This document shows positions 51,668-61,456 of a DNA stretch of 64,000 nt, in pieces. Every line of letters starts with the position of its first letter. Within the stretch, counting starts at the first letter, position 1. The position numbers were made by a program, and so were the translations under genes. The notes under the pieces are model-generated. The model was not told where the DNA came from, searched no databases, and was given only the letters and a program-made list of their open reading frames with translations. This DNA comes from Aedes albopictus (Eukaryota; Arthropoda; Insecta; Diptera; Culicidae), in contig NC_085136.1 of NCBI RefSeq assembly GCF_035046485.1, forward strand, positions 163,739,963 to 163,803,962. The letters run 5' to 3'.

Positions 51668-52072
51668 ATGAAGAATAGATCAAGCTGTGAAGTTCCAGTT
51701 TTAGTACTATTAACACTATTAGCTCTATTTCTGATGGAAGTGATTGTCGAAATATTCAAAGACTGTATGGAAAAGGATAAGACTGGAAGGTCGTCCAAAC
51801 AATATCAAGCTATGGAATCCAATATTGGAAAGGACGCCGCTACGACGGCAGCTACCGGGCAGAAGACGAAGAAGAAGTTTACTTTCAAACCTCGGAAGGG
51901 TGTCATAACTCGTGATGAGCCATCCCGCCAACCCGACCCCCGTTTACGTCGCCAGACTGAAATCACTGGTAAACCTGATTTCACGCCTAAACACCTATCG
52001 ACGACATTCACAACACCCAAGAATGATCCATGTGATATCGACGCTTTAAGCGTTGCTGATTGGTCGGCTTAA
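51668..52072 (+). CDS. Chimeric frame: leader membrane segment fused to virus-like segment
   Basis: An ATG frame of 134 codons without interruption. Residues 1-48 resemble a short leader membrane protein: polar start MKNRSSCEV, hydrophobic helix PVLVLLTLLALFLMEVIVEI (9-30), then a basic/acidic tail. From Met49 (51812) the sequence changes to a Lys/Thr/Pro-rich segment (TTAATGQKTKKKFTFKPRKG, DEPSRQPDPRL, TFTTPKND). That segment is repeated as its own ATG-started copy at 52335, where it has different upstream sequence. The second segment is not a retroelement domain; context and tandem structure point to an RNA-virus structural protein N-terminus. Whether it is expressed is unknown. Intactness is striking among decayed neighbours. 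Confidence 0.45.
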   Translation: MKNRSSCEVPVLVLLTLLALFLMEVIVEIFKDCMEKDKTGRSSKQYQAMESNIGKDAATTAATGQKTKKKFTFKPRKGVITRDEPSRQPDPRLRRQTEITGKPDFTPKHLSTTFTTPKNDPCDIDALSVADWSA

Positions 52073-52334
52073 GGCTTCCTCAAACGCGTTCCAGAACTGC
52101 GTTTAAACTACTCTGGATATTTCGATTTAGTTGAATCCACATAACGCGATCAAGATCGTTATTGTATACGCAGTGTTACCGAACCGATGTGGGTGTACTA
52201 TTGTACCATGCTATTGTGGGAGCGACTGTATGTACTTTATTCGCTCCATTCAGAATGAGATCCCGCAGACAGCGTACATCGATTTCAAGTCGAACATTTC
52301 CATTCCGAAGTCGATCGCAGTTTACCTTCAAACT
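51812..52334 (+). repeat. Virus-like tandem unit 1 (523 bases)
   Basis: Unit 1 matches 52335-52842 at high identity with small indels. It contains the N-terminal-like frame, then (after a stop and frame change) sequence with MWVYYCTMLLWERL-type residues. Confidence 0.8.
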
Positions 52335-52595
52335 ATGGAATCTAATATTGGAAATGACGCCGTTACGACGGCAGCTACCGGACAGAAGACGAGGAAGAAG
52401 TTTACTTTCAAGCCTCGGAAGGGTCCCAGCACTCGTGATGAGCCATCCCGCCAACCCGACCCCCGTTTACATCGCCAGACTGAAATCACTGGTAAACCTG
52501 ATTTCACGCCTAAACACCTATCGACGACATTCACAACACCCAAGAATGATTCATGTGATATCGACGCTTTAAGCGTTGCTGATTGGTCGGCTTGA
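52335..52595 (+). pseudogene. Virus-like N-terminal frame, copy 2
   Basis: An ATG at 52335 starts 86 codons nearly identical to residues 49-134 of the frame at 51668, ending at the same relative stop. An in-frame open stretch upstream (from 52131) is not conserved in role. It lies directly upstream of the frame at 52596, as in unit 1. Confidence 0.45.
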
Positions 52596-52906
52596 GGCTT
52601 CCTCAAACGCGTTCCAGAACTGCGTGTAAACTTCGTCGGTGTTTAAACTACTCTGGATATTTCGATTTAGTTGAATCCGTATATCGCGATCACATGTCGC
52701 AAGATCGGTATCGGATTCGCAGTGTTACCGAACCGATGTGGGCGTACTATTGTACGATGCTATTGTGGGAGCGACTGTACTTTATTCGCTCCATTCAGAA
52801 TGAGATCCCGCAGACAGCGTACATCGATTTCAAGTCGATGCCGCGTACGTCTAATGAGACTGATTATCTCAATCAGAAAAACGATTACAAGAGCCAGACA
52901 ACATAA
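52596..52906 (+). pseudogene. Virus-like frame, continuation of unit 2
   Basis: Open frame with NYSGYFDLVESVYRDHM, TEPMWAYYCTMLLWERLYFI and QNEIPQTAYIDFKS. The compact aromatic pattern resembles a viral structural protein. It is in a different frame from the preceding ATG copy, with a stop between, so any original continuity is broken in both units. Virus-like similarity ends near 52842, where unit homology ends; the last codons look retroelement-like. Confidence 0.4.
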
Positions 52907-54029
52907 GTGTTACGGTTTGATCCGAACAGCAGAGCACAGGACACCGTGGAAGGATCCTAATAGGTATTAGGAGCCCAAGTAGCCAGAGCAAAAAGGACAA
53001 CCCCGAAACACCTGCCTATGTTTTCCTCGTAGATACACTAGGTCCTGATACACCCAACCCTTTAAATCCAACAATGTCGTTGTTGGTATTAATGTAAGTA
53101 ATAGTTTCATTTTATTAATTTAAAATCAGAAATTTGCGTGCTACTAATTGAAAAAAAAACAGTGCTTTCAAAAGTGAGATAGTGAAATTGTCAGAGAGTT
53201 ATAGTTAGGGCAAGCTTATAATTTCTGCGTCGAATATTTAAACATGGATATGTATAAGAGCAGCTCCCTACAGAAACGAATTTGGTGGACAATTAATTCC
53301 CAAACCACGACATCTGCCAAGAATCCCTGTTAGAAAACTTTCCACGTTGGTCACTATTCGGAGGAATAACCCTCCCTCAGAATATCTGATATAAAATTGG
53401 AAGCGATACCAGGTATCAATGATCATTACGCAAATCCAGAACCCAGGAAGAACATCGAGAACTGTAAAACGTTAGCCCCGAAGATAGCAGCGAAGTCTAT
53501 CGCAGCATTAAGGCAAGTGTAGTGCAAACACGAACAACGAAGAGACAAGGAAGCCTCCTTTCATCAATGATCAACCGTAGTGCATGGAATCTGCATGGGT
53601 AGACGACGACATTCACAGGAATTCATTGGTTAGGTTCCATCCAATCAGAATTAAGAAAGCTTAAAGCGGTTTTTGACAAATTTGAATAAATCTTCAAATA
53701 GGCGTTACTCACGCACCACCCTACATGAAAAAAACAGAAACTTACGGAACAAATATATAAACAGATTTCAGTAAGGAATACAGAAAAAACAGCAGCGGTG
53801 TATGTTATAAAAATGACAACATTCGAACAATGAACACAAATGAACTGTCGCAAAAAGTTCTATTGAATTTACAACGTTTTACATAACCAGTCACAAGAAA
53901 GTGGCATTTGACATTACACAACGCGACAGAATGGGGCACTGTTGTTATGTGACTTGTGAACCCCTGTTAACTCATGACAAATAAAAAGCATTCACAATTT
54001 TAAACGATGCAATTGAAAATGTAAAGGAG
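52907..54029. other. Degraded retroelement debris, nothing firm
   Basis: A donor-like TGTAAGTAATAG lies at about 53093. No intact frame with a recognised motif was found in about 1.1 kb. Confidence 0.35.
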
Positions 54030-54420
54030 TCTTTGACTAAAAGCTAGCACCGGCGGTTTGGAGGCTACTTCTCGAAGCCATTATTGGTCTATAGATACCG
54101 ATCTAACCAAAAGAAACCACCACCAGAAAAAAAGTGCAATTGGAGCTGTGTGTTCATAACATTCAAACGCCATGAACTCTGGCATGAAATAAATAACACG
54201 CCAACGCAACACTAAACAGTTAATGGACACATTAATTGGCTCGAAAAGGGTAATAACAAATAAAAGCTACAAAAACTCGACACTATTCATGAAAGGGATG
54301 CCTGTAGTAGAAGCATCGATGTGCTACCCCAGACAACAAAAGTTAAAAAGGACGAAATACCACAGTGGGATACGAAGTTGTTTGACAACGAAGAACACGT
54401 GATAACAACAACGAAAAACT
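54030..54420 (+). repeat. Degraded copy of the gypsy leader at 34680-35715
   Basis: Preserves GGCTACTTCTCGAAGCC, AAGTGCAATTGGA, CAGTTAATGGA-like, ACTCGACACT, and CTACCCCAGACA in the same order but with a deletion removing the MGWF membrane-protein frame. Confidence 0.65.
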
Positions 54421-54627
54421 TGTGAGAGAATTGTGTCGGAGACTCTCAACACCAAAAAGGGCAAGGATGCCGATAAGAACTGGAGACTCAGGACTTGAAG
54501 CAAATTTGCTGAATGAGAGTATCAAACAGTACAAAGAGCCTGATATACCAGGACGCAAGCAAATGATTGCAGCATTCATATTCAATAACGCAGACGAAAA
54601 CTAAACCATATTGTATCAAAGGCATTG

Positions 54628-54780
54628 TACACAAATTACGTAACGCTATAGGGGGAGGGGGGGAGTCCGGCGTTGCGTTACGATCCATACAAAATTTTTT
54701 GGGGTTTCATACAAAAAGCGTTACATAGGGGGGGGGAGGGGGTCTGAAATGGCCGATTTTAGCGTTACGTAATTTGTGTA
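54628..54780. mobile_element. MITE with TACACAAATTACGTAACGCTA termini
   Basis: Perfect 21-base terminal inverted repeats (starting TACACAAATTACGTAACGCT). G-rich runs (GGGGGAGGGGGG) lie inside each end. 153 bases, non-coding; target duplication not resolved. Confidence 0.8.
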
Positions 54781-55729
54781 CCATGCCAAATAGTCACATT
54801 CGACAACATTCCACATGACAGCTTTCTCTTTATTTGCAACCCGTGAAAACTGCGTAAGACAAGCTTAAGGATAAGGATGCGGTCGCTGAAAGTAAACCTG
54901 CGAAAACACATGGAAGTTACGTTTACGTAAGTTAAACAAAGGCGTGACAAATATTCAACGTTGAATTTATAAAATATAAAGAACAGGAAATCAAATGTGA
55001 CTTTTGAACACCAACAACTTTGAGACGAACTCATAAATCTCGAAAAATAATATTGGCACAGAAATTCACAAGTAATCCAACAAAGAGCATAAAGAAAAAA
55101 ATGCTTAAAGGTTTCCTAACTGCAGCCAGTTCAGAAAAATAACGTAGATAATAACAAGCTCAAATGGCTCAAGGATAGAGCAGCAGAAAAGGTACAACAG
55201 TGGGGCCTGCGCGCCAAGGTTCACGTGGAAAAAATCCAGGCGTTGGCTGAAATACGAGACGAAGCGCAGTCGACCGGAGCCGGCCAATCGCATTAGGAGC
55301 CGCCTTTCAATTTTCAAACGCAGTTAATATTGAAGGCAGGCAAATTTTGAGACGCTTAATGAAGCGATTAGTAAAGACACAACAAATGACACTAACATTC
55401 AACTAAACTAAACGACAACACGACAACACCACCATGAGAGATCGAGGAAGAGGAACACAAAGCCTGTCCAAACAATAAATGTTTCTCTCAAGAGAAATTA
55501 CAATCAACAAGTACAGAGGAAGCGCAAATAGAAGCGCAAATAATTGGTCCTCCAGAGGAAACTTCAACTCCTCTGCTGGTCGGGGGGAAGACATATAGGC
55601 CTCCACCGCAATATGTATATGTAGCACAACAGTGAAAAGCAGTGGAAACAGTGTACAACAAATGCAACATCAACAACAACAATATTAAATTCCTAACCAG
55701 AACCACCCTTTAGGCGTTAGGATCGGGCA
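54781..55729 (+). other. Decayed gypsy gag region
   Basis: Scattered, shifted readings only. It lies where gag would precede the protease remnant at 55730. The low-complexity ACAACA-type runs near 55660 fit an Asn/Gln-rich nucleocapsid. No usable frame. Confidence 0.3.
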
Positions 55730-56055
55730 GCATACACCATAAATGTATCTGCCTCCAACTTTGTGCATTTAGAACTTTGACTATCAGAAGCAGAATGTAC
55801 GTTTTTGTTAGATTCTGGATCAGATATTTCAATTATTAAAGCTAATAAAGTTCACTGTGACCTTTTATCCTACAGAAAAGTGTGAAGGAACAATAACTTC
55901 CCTTTGTAAAACCAATACATACAGTGATGATGTAGAAGGTACAAGAATTGACCAGTCCTTCCAAATAGTTACAAAAGATTTTCCGATTCCCCTTTTATAT
56001 GTATCTTAGGAAGGAGATTTTATTATCGAAATAAGTGTAAAATTGACTACGGATT
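55730..56055 (+). pseudogene. Gypsy protease remnant
   Basis: Reads INVSASNFVHLEL, a stop, then CTFLLDSGSDISIIKANKV with the DSG active site. Further on KCKIDYGLWML corresponds to the end of the second half. Several stops and shifts. The virus-like copy at 56060 begins immediately after this. Confidence 0.6.
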
Positions 56056-56059
56056 GTGG

Positions 56060-56385
56060 ATGCTTTTTAAGGGCTGCATGTGTCTTGTATTTATCTTACA
56101 CTGGTCTAAACGGCTATCGGATGGTTTGTCAAAGCATAGGAAAAGTTTCACTTCTCAGGCCGTGATCTTTCACGGGGAACTTAAGTGCCAGTCCTCGGTC
56201 CTTTCATCGAGGAGCTCGCAGCAAAACCGGACAACAAGTGGATCTTTTGTCGTCTATTGAGCGACACAGCCCGAACCTCTCGAACCAAGTCCATGCCAGT
56301 TGCGACTTGTCTCTTCGTGCTCTCTCTGCCAACAACACCATCTTCTTGTCAGATGAGCTATGGGGCTATAGGGCATAGTGTCAAT
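56060..56385 (+). pseudogene. Decayed virus nucleoprotein-like copy related to 41801-42658
   Basis: Short blocks align with the frame at 41801: ACVL-x-LSYTGL, LGPFI, NKWIFCRLLSDTAR, MPVATCLFV and DELWG. They are spread over at least two frames, so the copy carries frameshifts. Shared DNA words (TGGATCTTTTGTCG) confirm homology. It is joined on the left to gypsy protease and on the right to gag of another gypsy element. Confidence 0.6.
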
Positions 56386-56389
56386 CGTA

Positions 56390-57005
56390 TCGTAAACAAA
56401 CGGGATCAGTTCAAGAATTTTATGAACGGATCACGCACATCGTATCACTCCTTGTAAATCAGTTAATGATTAACGAGAGCGATACAATCATAAGAAATTC
56501 GAAAAGAAAGGTCTACCAAGAACAAGGACTGAAAGTGTTCCTCGCTGGGCTGTTACCGCCCGCATTTGGATCAAACATCAGGTCCCAAAATCCAACGTCA
56601 TTGAAGGATGCGCTCAGACGTTGTCTTGTTGAAGACAATATAGCCTATTTGCAACGTTCAGCTAGAGCGTTGCCAAGCAATATAACAAATACAAGCACGT
56701 CTTCTAAACCACCAAACACACCACCAAACCATACATCTTATCAGACGCGACCTCCTGGCTTTTTCAACAAACCCGGGATGTACTCGAGGCCCACCTTCAA
56801 TAAATTCCAAAATCATAAACCCCACACGGTCCCTTTCTCGAGACTACCTCCACCACCACAACCGTCTCAACTGCAGAAGCCATACCCGAACTTCCACAGC
56901 CGACCAGGCCCTTCCAATCCTAGAAGAGCACAGTCAGAACGTATTGTACTAGACATACTCCCGCATTACCTTAATTATTTGTCAAACCATTCAAAGGCAA
57001 GCTAA
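56390..57005 (+). pseudogene. Gypsy gag C-terminal capsid and Pro-rich tail
   Basis: Reads SVQEFYERITHIVSLLVNQL, then INESDTIIRNSKRK, GLKVFLAGLLPPAFGSNIR and TSLKDALRRCLVEDN, capsid CTD-like, and a Pro/Asn-rich tail with FNKPGMYSRPTFNKF. Its close relative is at 62333. The N-terminal capsid is missing because virus-like sequence replaces it. The frame is open to 57005, but the last 20 codons read into the LTR-like repeat at 56945. Confidence 0.65.
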
Positions 57006-57440
57006 CGCGTACCCATCAGCGTATTTACAATAACACCCCATTAGTCACCGTAAAGCGCAAGCCAAAAAGCGCAAGTTAACCAAAATACTATCGGATGGGC
57101 GCGCGGAAGTTTAAGCCATAAATATTGTTTATAAACATCAACCCCAGGTGTTTTACCCTTTAGGCCATAAGAATAATCAAATGTAAAATGATATAAAAGA
57201 AGGATTTCAATAAACTCGGCAGTCTTCTTTGGACTATCAAACTATTTGTTTCAATGTCTGCTGGCATACCGAAACCCTCCAATAGCGCTCTGATCTTCAG
57301 ACACCGCTAGTCATTGGAATAGTTGCAAGTCAAAAGTAATTCAATCTGAAGGAACCAAAGTTCCTTTAGTACACCAATTGTCCCCGGACAGACATTTGGT
57401 GTGATCGGTTCGATGCGAGATCTTAGTTAAGACTTCGAAC
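56945..57440 (+). repeat. Solo LTR-like repeat, copy 2 (496 bases)
   Basis: Near-identical to 27001-27496. It is inserted between gag and an integrase fragment of gypsy elements. It carries TATAAAAGAAGG and AATAAA. High identity implies a recent insertion. Confidence 0.65.
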
Positions 57441-57590
57441 CCCAGACTGTCAAATCGCGTTCTATACCCATTATAAAGAAAGTCATTACGAAACTATTCA
57501 CGATTTACGGCACCCCAAGAATGATTGCTTGCGACAACGAGGTTGCGTTAAAATCAATTGAACTGCGTGCGTTTCGTGGAGTTTAGAAGA
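57441..57590 (+). pseudogene. Gypsy integrase core fragment
   Basis: Reads IIKKVITKLFTIYGTPRMIA, then CDNEVALKSIELR, the DDE-core helix and second catalytic Asp (CDN). About 45 codons, cut at both ends. Confidence 0.6.
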
Positions 57591-57789
57591 TAAGTTTCGT
57601 GGAGTTCAGAAGATAAGGTTCGTGGAGTTCTTTGTGATGTAAGATAAGTGTTAGGATAGAAGATAAGTGTGTTGAAAAAGTTATAATTAAAGTGATAGTT
57701 TGGCATGTTTACGGTAGAACAAACATAAATCCGACTCCGGTCACGGCAAATGTCGACAGCGCAAAAACGCAGGAAAAAATAGTGCAGGT

Positions 57790-58470
57790 GAACCGACCAT
57801 AGCCCGATTAATCAATTAATCATTCATTTGTTATTAGAGCTTAGCTATCATCATAGGCGTCATGGGCGAAAAACGAAGTTGCAATCATACACGGTAGGCG
57901 GTCAGCTGGTGACCGAGTTTTGCTTGCTTCTGCAAGTCTATTCTCAAGGGCATACGCTATGCCTGAAGAATGCATAACTACCGGGGTATAAAATAATAAA
58001 ACACGTATGATTCATATAGGGAAGCATTGTACTGTACTTGTACTATACTCCTCTATTCCATAATCATCCCTGATAATAATATAATCTTGGATAAGTTTTG
58101 ATCACTTTACCAACGTTTCCCGTAAGGTTGTCAACACACCAGATGTTTGACAACATAAGTGAACCAACCATAGCCTAATTGATTAATTATTCATTCATTC
58201 TTCATTAGATATTAGCTTTCATTAATTGATCATTTGCATCATCATGAGCAAGACTCAAGCTAGGATGGTGGCTACCTACATACGGTATATTTAGTTTATT
58301 GCATCATCATATGTGACATGCGCGAAAACGAAGTTGGTCAGCGGGTGACCTAGTTTGCTTCAGCAGGTCTCTACCTGTTCTCGGTGGCATACGGTAAGCC
58401 AAAAAGAATGCATAACTACCGGAGTATAAAATAATAAAACATATGACACATATGACTCATATAAGGAAGC
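57790..58470 (+). repeat. Two related LTR segments in direct orientation
   Basis: The segments at about 57790-58030 and 58155-58470 share GAACC-ACCATAGCC, CATCATCA, CGAAAA-CGAAGTTG, GCATAACTACCGG and TATAAAATAATAAAACA in order. The shared TATA box and order suggest LTRs of one family, diverged by small indels. Confidence 0.6.
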
Positions 58471-58473
58471 ATT

Positions 58474-58630
58474 CTAGCCGCTTCCAATTAGATACTAAGT
58501 AAGAGACGCGAGCTTTCTCTCTCGCGCTTTAATTTCACGTTTCGAAGTACTAGAATGTTGGTACTTTAGTAAAGAGAGCGAGAGCGGAGAATGTTACGCT
58601 AGGCGCTTAAGTTAAGTTAAGTGGGGGGAG
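58474..58630 (+). repeat. 160-base direct repeat, copy 1 (LTR U3-like)
   Basis: Starts CTAGCCGCTTCCAATTAGAT, has a CGAGCTTTCTCTC run, and ends GTGGGGGGAG. It matches 60913-61079 with about 10 percent difference. Confidence 0.7.
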
Positions 58631-58701
58631 AAAAATAACCAAAAAATTGTAATTGTAAAAAGGCTTAAAATTTGAATAAAGGATGTGTGGTAGTTTTAAC
58701 T

Positions 58702-59022
58702 AGGAAAAAGTGAGTCGGCTTCTATGTCGGATGACAATTCCCGGTGACCGCACGGTCAACGCGTGCATTTGGTGACAGCGGTAAAGCGCGAAAAACAAGT
58801 AGTGCAGGTTCGCCGTTTCTGACTGTGTTCGCGTGTGGAAAAAAGTTAAGTGAAGAAAGGCTATTGGCGTCCTAAAGTGAGCTCACAGTTGAAATGCCAG
58901 CAATCAGGAAAATCAAAATCTAGTGCCGGAAAAATCGAATCCAGCAAAGTGTGTTACAGGAAAAAGTGAGTCGGCTTCTATGTCGGATGACAATTCCCGT
59001 TGACCACTCGGTCAACGCGTGC
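58702..59022 (+). repeat. 65-base sequence repeated 256 bases apart
   Basis: AGGAAAAAGTGAGTCGGCTT and the next 45 bases (to GGTCAACGCGTGC) occur at 58702-58766 and 58958-59022 with four or so changes. Copy 1 runs into TTTGGTGACAGCGG, a primer-site-like sequence. Likely an LTR R/U5 duplication. Confidence 0.7.
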
Positions 59023-59345
59023 CAAATGCACGGTTACAAGGAAATGCAACACGATCGACCAACAACGCGTGTGGCAATTGTTGATCGTTGGTGTCCCACA
59101 TCTTGAAGCGTTATGTATGTCCGCGTTTTCATTATGTATCTTTCTACTTTTGGTTACGCCTATTCTATGCAATAGTCTTTTTGTCACATGGTCTAGGCTC
59201 CACCCTTAGGAAATGTTAAGTGTAGATAAGCTAGCTGTTAAGATTTTGATGGAATAAAGATCATTCTGGTTTGTGAAGTCAAACAAGACTGTAACTTTTC
59301 TAGTCCGAAAAGTCCAGTCTCTACACTGCACTAGGAGCATAGCAT
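59023..59345 (+). repeat. Probable 5' LTR end and flank
   Basis: Ends GGAGCATAGCA directly before a primer binding site, with GGAATAAAGATC as poly(A)-type signal near 59252. The short frames at 58978-59209 are chance. Confidence 0.45.
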
Positions 59346-59362
59346 ATGGCGACACGTGCCAA
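59346..59362 (+). promoter_or_regulatory. Primer binding site TGGCGACACGTGCCAAG
   Basis: Follows an LTR-like end (CATA). Nearly the same as 40554, and also followed within 100 bases by a leader membrane-protein frame. Confidence 0.6.
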
Positions 59363-59425
59363 GTGTTAAATCTGCAGAAAAGGTGATGAAACCGATTCAA
59401 GAAAATACAAAGTGGTAATCAAACA

Positions 59426-59629
59426 GTGACGAACAGCGCCGCGCAAGTGAACCAAAGTTCAGGTGTTGAACAAATATTGATAGCAATATCGGTAATCATT
59501 ATTGCAGTGATTGTGGTCGCGTATATTATTGCAAATACTTGCAATAAAATTCTATCAAGTCGCGTTTCGACAGCAGCGCGTACAGAAGTCGAGTTAAACC
59601 GATTGAATAACGATACCGTGCGTGTTTAA
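59426..59629 (+). CDS. Leader small membrane protein, GTG or lost start (67 codons)
   Basis: Open from GTG at 59426 with a stop shortly upstream and no in-frame ATG. Residues 1-15 are polar; 16-37 are strongly hydrophobic (ILIAISVIIIAVIVVAYII); Cys39 is next to the membrane; the tail RVSTAARTEVELNRLN has the same spaced Val/Ala/Arg pattern as 40652. The start codon may have mutated from ATG. Primer site, this frame and a family gag (60068) lie in order. Confidence 0.5.
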   Translation: MTNSAAQVNQSSGVEQILIAISVIIIAVIVVAYIIANTCNKILSSRVSTAARTEVELNRLNNDTVRV

Positions 59630-60067
59630 TTGAAAAAGTGGACAGTCGAAAAATAAATAATAAACATTAAACTATGTTCAATGATTCGGTGGAGTTCAAC
59701 GATGAATTAGTGAAACAAAAAGAAGGATAAAATCAACAAAAATGGATGAGTGTAGGGACAACAGTGACTATTCGGCAATCCGCCAGGAAGAAGATGGGCA
59801 ATTGATTACAACCAAGAAAAACTAGGCAACTACCTCGCCTTTCAAGAAGTTTACAGTGATAAAAAAATAAAAATGATGAGCTGAAGAACAAAGAATTGTG
59901 ATGGCAGCAGACGAAGCAGCAGAACAGGTGTAACAGCATGGAAAGGATGGAAAAGCAGCACGGCGACAGAAGACATTGCAGCAAAGCGGTAAATCATATA
60001 TGTATATTCTGTGTACTTTTTAATAAAAAAAATATTATGTTTATCAATTGTAACGTTACAAATTATC
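59630..60067 (+). other. Gypsy leader between membrane protein and gag
   Basis: A-rich leader with short frames only. No other structure seen. Confidence 0.4.
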
Positions 60068-60916
60068 ATGAAAGATGATGAAATTCTATATTATTACAAA
60101 AATTTAATAAATATCTATGGAAATATTAAAAAATCGATAAATAATAAAAATACTGCCTTTACTTTAGAAAAACATCTGAAAGACGTCAACTTTTTGATTA
60201 AGCAATTAGAACTTGCTATAAGTAAACCAAATAATATATCGGATGCTATTTTTTCGGATATAGTAAATATTATTGATCTTGCAAAAACAGAGCTCATTTA
60301 TATTATTATAAACAAATTAAAAATGACTACTCAAGCAATAACACCGCAAGCGTCCGCGCATGCATTTGATATACGTACTGCTACAGCAGTAATAGCAATT
60401 TATGAAGGTGCCAGCGACGGGTTACAAGCGTTCGTAGATGCTTGTAACTTAATGAAGGAATTAACAGCTAATGAGCACCAAGCAATGTTATTAAAATTTT
60501 TTAAAACCAGAACAACTGGCAAGGCACGTCTCGGATTACCTGAGAACATTAATACATTTGATGATTCCATCAAAAATATAACAGAAAGATGTCATGATAC
60601 AACATCGCCAGAGCAAATCCTGGTCAAGTGGAAATCAATCAAACAGCGTGAAAGCTTGGATTCTTTCTGTGAGCAAATTGAAGCTCTTTCCAACAAATTG
60701 AAAAATTTATATATAGAGCAACATATTCCAGAAGCAGTTGCTAAGAATATGGTGAAAAAAGCGGCAGTTGATGCTTTAATTAATGGAGTTTCCAATCAGG
60801 AAACTAAACTGATCTTAAAAGCAGGATCATTTGATGACGTAAAAGACGCTATTCAAAAGGTCCAAGAGAATAGTTCTTCTCAGACTCAAACTATTCTATC
60901 TTTCTCAACACACTAG
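60068..60916 (+). CDS. Gypsy gag: N-terminal coiled coil and capsid (truncated)
   Basis: An ATG at 60068 starts a 282-codon open frame. The N-terminus (ILYYYKNLINIYGNIKKS, HLKDVNFLIKQLELAIS) is helical and coiled-coil-like. The capsid starts about residue 90: FDIRTATAVIAIYEGAS, LQAFVDACNLMKELT, LLKFFKTRTTGKARLG, SPEQILVKWKSIKQ, FCEQIEALSNKLKNLYIEQ and AAVDALINGV, to DAIQKVQENSS. It then runs into a 160-base LTR-like repeat and stops. The nucleocapsid is missing. No internal stops, so capsid folding is plausible. It is the best gag of this family here and the template for recognising 4524, 31590, 32668 and 41496. Confidence 0.85.
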   Translation: MKDDEILYYYKNLINIYGNIKKSINNKNTAFTLEKHLKDVNFLIKQLELAISKPNNISDAIFSDIVNIIDLAKTELIYIIINKLKMTTQAITPQASAHAFDIRTATAVIAIYEGASDGLQAFVDACNLMKELTANEHQAMLLKFFKTRTTGKARLGLPENINTFDDSIKNITERCHDTTSPEQILVKWKSIKQRESLDSFCEQIEALSNKLKNLYIEQHIPEAVAKNMVKKAAVDALINGVSNQETKLILKAGSFDDVKDAIQKVQENSSSQTQTILSFSTH

Positions 60917-61079
60917 CCGCTTCCCATTAGATACTAAGTAAGAGACTCGAGCTTTCTCTCCCGCGCCTTAATTTCACGTTTCGAAGTACTAGAATGTTGG
61001 TACTTTATTAAAGAGAGCGAAAGCGGAGAATCTTACACTAGGCGAGTAAAGTTTGAGTTAAGTTTAAGTGGGGGGAAAA
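60913..61079 (+). repeat. 160-base direct repeat, copy 2 (LTR U3-like)
   Basis: A second copy of 58474-58630. It truncates the gag frame. It ends in a G run (GTGGGGGGAAAA), like a polypurine tract or internal LTR feature. Confidence 0.7.
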
Positions 61080-61446
61080 TGTAATCTAAATTTTAAGTAT
61101 ATATACGTTATGAGGAACCCGGCACCGGAACTCTACGGCAAATAATATCAACAACAACAACATAGCAACAACAACATGGGACATGCACAAACGTGCGCTT
61201 GCGAGGAAACGCACGTTGGACGATACATAGAACGATGACACGCACTTATTGATGCAATCGACGACAAGACCAGCGAGCGGTTACCATCCGGAGGACTTTC
61301 GCTGACCATGCAGGTTCAGCAAACAAAACCATTTGGAGCGGCCGCGAAGCCTTTAGTCTAAGTTGGAATTCAGAATTGATTTGTATTAAAGTTAATCAGC
61401 GAGAATATTTTTTTTTTTATCATTTCATTAGCGATCACAGCATTGC
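61080..61446. other. LTR or leader remainder, no gene
   Basis: Contains CAACAACAACA-type runs and a hairpin-like AACGTGCGCTTGCG / CGCACGTT pair near 61191-61213. Nothing coding. Confidence 0.35.
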
Positions 61447-61456
61447 TGGCGCAGTC
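61447..61456 (+). promoter_or_regulatory. Primer-site-like TGGCGCAGTC
   Basis: Matches the first ten bases of the site at 61973. The left flank (ACAGCATTGC) does not clearly look like an LTR end. Confidence 0.35.
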
